Shown piece after piece: positions 6,820 through 9,027 of a DNA stretch of 9,027 nucleotides. The stretch spans positions 1 through 9,027 of the forward strand of contig CAKZJI010000116.1 in NCBI GenBank assembly GCA_936941515.1. Direction: 5' to 3'. Made by a program: the position numbers and the translations under genes. Position 1 is the stretch's first letter. Each line of letters opens with the position of its first letter. The notes beneath the pieces are model-generated. The model saw only the letters and a list, made by a program, of their open reading frames with translations. It made no database searches and was not told the origin of the DNA. Origin of the DNA: an uncultured Propionibacteriaceae bacterium. GTDB taxonomy: Bacteria > Actinomycetota > Actinomycetes > Propionibacteriales > Propionibacteriaceae.

Positions 6820-7840
6820 AGGCCTGCACCTCCGGGTTGGTCTCCGACTCGTTCAGCAACTGCAACGCCGCGATGGCATCTCTCAAGGTGCTGACGGGAA
6901 TCAAGCGCACCTCGGTGCTCAGATCCCCGATGCCGGCGCAGTTGTCCTTGGGGAGCAGGAAGACCTTGGCACCGGCCTTCTCAGCCCCCTTGATCTTCTC
7001 CCGGATACCGCCGATGATCCCGACCTTTCCTGAGGCATCGATCGTTCCCGTGCCTGCGACCTTTCCCTGGATGATCTTGCCGGGAGTGATCCGGTCGTAA
7101 ATGGCCAAGGCAAAGACCAGCCCCGCAGAGGAACCGAGGACGTTGGGATCGATGCGATACGTGATGGTGGGCGCATAACGGTAGCCGTCGCCAAGATTGA
7201 TGCCGACGATCACCCTTCCGTCGGAGCCCGTGGCCGTCTTCACAGTCACCGACTTGGCTGCCCCGGCACGGATGACCTGGAAGACCACGTCTTTCCCTGG
7301 GCCAGCGCCCTGGATGGCGCTGTCGATCTCCTCCCGGGTGGTGACCGCGTTTCCGTTGACCGTCTCAATCAGGTCGCCCGGCTGCAGCAGATGCGCAGCC
7401 GGCCCTGACCGGCTGACTCCCGACACCATGGGCATCTCAGTGACGGCCTGCCCTGCGGCCCGCAGCGCGGCGACCGCCGCTTCGCTGCGGGAGCTGTCCA
7501 TTCCCACCACAGCCTCTGACTGCAATTCCTCACTGGTTTTCTCAGGCGGGTACACCACGTCATGCAGCATGGCATCCGAATCCCCTGCCAGGTGGGCGAT
7601 CATGGCCTCTGGGAGGCCGATAACACGTCTCGTGGAGACTGTGGTCATGAACAATGAGCCGCCGTTGTCGCTGGTCTGGATGCCGGTGATCTCGATGAGC
7701 GGCCCATCTGCGTCGCTGCTCAGGACGTCGACGGTCTGACCAGGACGCCAGGCAACGAACGGCACGGGTATGAAGACCAGTGCGGCTACCAGAAGAACAA
7801 AGATCATCGACGAGACGAAGGCCACCAGGTTTCGCGACAC
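6812..7840 (-). CDS. Membrane-anchored PDZ and Lon-type (S16) serine protease, YlbL/DdcP-like
   Basis: A 342-aa protein with one N-terminal membrane anchor (about 7-29, VAFVSSMIFVLLVAALVFIPV) placing the rest outside the cytoplasm. A PDZ domain spans roughly 125-205 (RSGPAAHLLQPGDLIETVNG), followed by a Lon proteolytic domain. The catalytic serine is probably S238 in VLGSSAGL, equivalent to the Lon PxSAG serine, with lysine K282 in GGIREKIKGAEKAGAKV. The intact dyad suggests an active enzyme. The family includes B. subtilis YlbL (DdcP), reported to degrade the division inhibitor YneA during DNA-damage recovery, and M. tuberculosis Rv3194c; the substrate here is unknown. GTG 7840 is supported by AAGGAGGG (7854-7847) 6 nt upstream and by the anchor starting directly after it. 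First gene of the leftward operon, ahead of the PPA1309 and UPF0182 genes. Confidence 0.92.
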   Translation of the reverse strand: MSRNLVAFVSSMIFVLLVAALVFIPVPFVAWRPGQTVDVLSSDADGPLIEITGIQTSDNGGSLFMTTVSTRRVIGLPEAMIAHLAGDSDAMLHDVVYPPEKTSEELQSEAVVGMDSSRSEAAVAALRAAGQAVTEMPMVSGVSRSGPAAHLLQPGDLIETVNGNAVTTREEIDSAIQGAGPGKDVVFQVIRAGAAKSVTVKTATGSDGRVIVGINLGDGYRYAPTITYRIDPNVLGSSAGLVFALAIYDRITPGKIIQGKVAGTGTIDASGKVGIIGGIREKIKGAEKAGAKVFLLPKDNCAGIGDLSTEVRLIPVSTLRDAIAALQLLNESETNPEVQACG

Positions 7841-7846
7841 TCACTG

Positions 7847-7854
7847 CCCTCCTT
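7847..7854 (-). promoter_or_regulatory. Shine-Dalgarno of the PDZ/S16 protease gene
   Basis: The minus strand reads AAGGAGGG from 7854 to 7847, 6 nt ahead of the GTG at 7840. This strong site decides for the GTG start; no in-frame ATG lies nearby upstream. Confidence 0.7.
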
Positions 7855-7904
7855 GCCGTGTCAGGATTGTCGTCCAAGCCTACCAAGCCCTTGCACGAGG
7901 TGGT

Positions 7905-7917
7905 CACAGCCGCTGTG
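7905..7917. promoter_or_regulatory. Operator-like dyad CACAGC-C-GCTGTG
   Basis: Perfect 6-bp arms around a single C, centred at 7911 near the middle of the divergent region. It fits a dimeric regulator's half-sites or a short hairpin. No regulator gene is adjacent, so the binding protein is unknown. Confidence 0.3.
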
Positions 7918-7936
7918 TGGCCTGTTTCTGTTCCGT

Positions 7937-7951
7937 CACCTATATAAGGTG
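7937..7951. promoter_or_regulatory. Dyad CACCT-ATATA-AGGTG over the -10-like element
   Basis: Five-base arms flank ATATA symmetrically, centred at 7944, and overlap the TATATAAG -10 candidate for the rightward gene. A protein bound here would block that promoter. Alternatively the symmetry reflects back-to-back -10 elements serving both strands. Confidence 0.35.
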
Positions 7952-7998
7952 GGGTGGGTGGCAGATGTCCTCACCTCAGCGCGAAAGGTCCGGTGACC

Positions 7999-9027
7999 AT
8001 GTCAACTCCTGACGGGTTCGACTTCGAACAGCTCAAACGCATGCTGGAACAGCTTGGCCTGGACGCGCAGGAACTCGATTTCGGCGCATTGATGGAGCAG
8101 GTGCGGCGGATGCAGGCATCCGGAGCCATGGGATTCGGCATCACGCCAGCTGACCAGGATCCCGACGCAGCCTGGCGCACCACCATCACCGCCGCGAAAC
8201 GCCTGGCAGCAGAGACCGGGCCCGACGAGGCCCTGACCAAAGAGGAGTGGCTGGCAGTCGTCGACGCGGAACGCCTGGCCCAGTCCTGGCTGGATCCTGT
8301 CACAGAGCTCACGGGCTCGGGGCTGCCGCCTGTCTGCCAGCTTCGCACCGACTGGCTGGAGGCAACCTCAGCTGGGTGGCGTCGCGTGGTAGACCCGATC
8401 ATCAATGGCCTGGCGGAGGCTCTGCAGCGCGGCACCGGCGCCCCCGACGATCCGCAGTTCGCAGGCCTGTCGTCGATGCTCGCACCCATGATGCGGACGT
8501 CAGCCTCCCTGATCTACCGTGACCGGCTGGGCAAGGTGCTGGCTGCGGTGGCTGCCAGCACCCTCACGGGCTCAGAGGTGGGGATCGCCCTGACCAAGGA
8601 GTCCGTGGTGACTCTGCTGCCCTCCAACATCGCGGAGTTCACGAGAGATCTGGACCTGCCGGCACGTGATGTCATGATCTATCTGCTGCTGCGCGAGGCG
8701 GCCCGACAGCGCCTGTTCAACAGCATCGGCTGGCTCTCACCCCAGCTCGACGCGCTGCTGGCTCACTTCGCCCGGGAGATCAAGATCGACTTCGACGCCC
8801 TGTCATCGCAGTTCGAGATAGGTGAGGACCTCTCCCTGGAGGACATCGTCGCCGTCGGCGCGCTGTACCGCCCGATGAACAACCGCGCCTTCAACCGTCA
8901 TTATGTTCCCGCGATCGAGGCGATCGCCCGGCCCCTGTTCCCGCGTGGCCGCGCGGGGCTGGCGGGGATGCTGCGCTTTCTCAGGGGCGGCGGAATGCTG
9001 TGCCTGGGCTTCGACCAGTATGATCGC
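7999..9027 (+). CDS. Zincin_2/TIGR03624-type protein, N-terminal ~287 residues; runs in frame into foreign sequence and off the window
   Basis: ATG 7999 (GAAAGG at 7983-7988, 10 nt upstream; an in-frame GTG at 7993 is also possible) opens a 343-codon frame reaching the window end without a stop. Residues 1-287 match the actinobacterial 'zinc-dependent metalloprotease' family TIGR03624/DUF2342: a helical N terminus DFEQLKRMLEQLGLD, a middle segment SEVGIALTKESVVTLLPSNI, and the core YLLLREAARQRLFNSIGWLS (residues 228-247). Where related families carry HExxH, this reads R232-E233-A-A-R236, so neither histidine is present and zinc catalysis is doubtful. From about residue 288 the match ends and a different family begins (see next feature), so the true C terminus (about 100+ residues, usually with an 'LxTLLALVEGWV'-like stretch) is missing. 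Divergent from the PDZ/S16 operon, as for M. tuberculosis Rv3195 beside Rv3194c. Confidence 0.8.
   Translation, partial: MSTPDGFDFEQLKRMLEQLGLDAQELDFGALMEQVRRMQASGAMGFGITPADQDPDAAWRTTITAAKRLAAETGPDEALTKEEWLAVVDAERLAQSWLDPVTELTGSGLPPVCQLRTDWLEATSAGWRRVVDPIINGLAEALQRGTGAPDDPQFAGLSSMLAPMMRTSASLIYRDRLGKVLAAVAASTLTGSEVGIALTKESVVTLLPSNIAEFTRDLDLPARDVMIYLLLREAARQRLFNSIGWLSPQLDALLAHFAREIKIDFDALSSQFEIGEDLSLEDIVAVGALYRPMNNRAFNRHYVPAIEAIARPLFPRGRAGLAGMLRFLRGGGMLCLGFDQYDR
8860..9027 (+). CDS. LpxL/HtrB-type lipid A acyltransferase fragment (alphaproteobacterial-like), both ends missing
   Basis: In the same frame as the preceding gene, these 56 codons read ALYRPMNNRAFNRHYV, then PLFPRGRAGLAGMLRFL, then GGGMLCLGFDQYDR. 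The order RPMNN…HYV…FPRGR…RxLRxGG…DQ is that of the mid-to-C-terminal part of LpxL/HtrB (LPLAT) acyltransferases from Rhodobacterales-like Alphaproteobacteria, which add secondary acyl chains to lipid A at the inner membrane. Gram-positive actinobacteria have no lipid A. Their nearest relatives, PatA-type mannoside acyltransferases, do not to my knowledge carry this RPMNN/FPRGR wording. Neither the start with its HxxxxD active site nor the end is present. The fragment is best read as foreign DNA joined near 8845-8865; a real gene fusion is much less likely. Confidence 0.65.

Larger units (their letters stand above)
7841..7998. promoter_or_regulatory. Divergent intergenic region between the PDZ/S16 operon and the zincin_2-type gene
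   Basis: This 158-base region must hold start signals for both directions. Rightward, TATATAAG at 7941-7948 is a -10-like element with no good -35 (TGGCCT or GCCTGT at the right distance). It would start transcription near 7955, about 45 nt before ATG 7999. Leftward, a weak TAGGCT (7882-7877) is the best -10 I can find; the self-complementary TATATA could also serve that strand. Two dyads lie in the middle and are listed separately. No small ORF with a convincing ribosome site is seen here. Confidence 0.5.

Noticed and set aside
7999..9027. A genuine fusion of a metalloprotease-like domain with an acyltransferase
   Set aside because: The second part is a fragment lacking the acyltransferase active-site region, belongs to a lipid A pathway absent from Gram-positives, and begins abruptly inside the expected zincin C-terminal domain. 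A join artefact explains this more simply.
1..9027. CRISPR arrays, insertion sequences, attachment sites, tRNA or rRNA genes
   Set aside because: Reading both strands, I found no regularly spaced repeats, transposase-like frames, terminal inverted repeats or recognisable tRNA/rRNA segments.

Overview
The core of this window (about 270 to 8859) looks like chromosome of a high-GC Gram-positive actinobacterium, most probably a member of the Propionibacteriaceae. The reasons are the DUF3040 membrane protein, the PPA1309-family protein (a family named after a Cutibacterium acnes locus tag), a UPF0182 giant membrane protein, an actinobacterial PDZ/Lon-S16 protease, a TIGR03624/zincin_2-type protein, frequent GTG/TTG starts and GC in the 60s by eye.

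Layout. 1 to about 264: the C-terminal end of a glutamate decarboxylase whose wording is eukaryotic (fungal-like) rather than actinobacterial, at lower GC; its frame runs on to a stop at 430-432 as unconvincing sequence. About 270-468: a possible C-terminal scrap of a TgpA-type transglutaminase, then a promoter-like TACAAT and a strong Shine-Dalgarno. 472-3405 (+): a compact operon of DUF3040 protein, zinc-binding M16 peptidase and non-catalytic M16 partner, with nearly touching or overlapping ends. 3406-3439: a short convergent junction with hairpin candidates. 3440-7840 (-): an operon, read leftward, of PDZ/S16 protease, PPA1309-family protein and UPF0182 membrane protein, with 8-nt and 4-nt overlaps. 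7841-7998: a divergent regulatory region with two dyads. 7999 onward (+): a zincin_2/TIGR03624-type gene.

The last ~168 bases (about 8860-9027) stay in the same reading frame but no longer read as the zincin family. They read as an LpxL/HtrB lipid A acyltransferase of alphaproteobacterial (Rhodobacterales-like) type. Such an enzyme makes no sense in an LPS-free actinobacterium. With the fungal-like left end, the simplest reading is a chimeric contig: two foreign ends attached to one coherent actinobacterial segment.

Function. The core holds two cell-envelope proteolysis modules facing each other. The M16 pair divides labour: the first protein keeps the HxxEH zinc site but lacks the C-terminal R/Y pair; the second lacks the zinc site but keeps R/Y. 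They probably form an obligate heterodimer. The PDZ-S16 protease / PPA1309 / UPF0182 operon, divergent from a zincin_2 gene, matches a conserved actinobacterial neighbourhood (compare M. tuberculosis Rv3193c, Rv3194c and Rv3195). I see no mobile element, CRISPR array, tRNA or rRNA. Apart from the two joins, the region looks like ordinary conserved actinobacterial chromosome.
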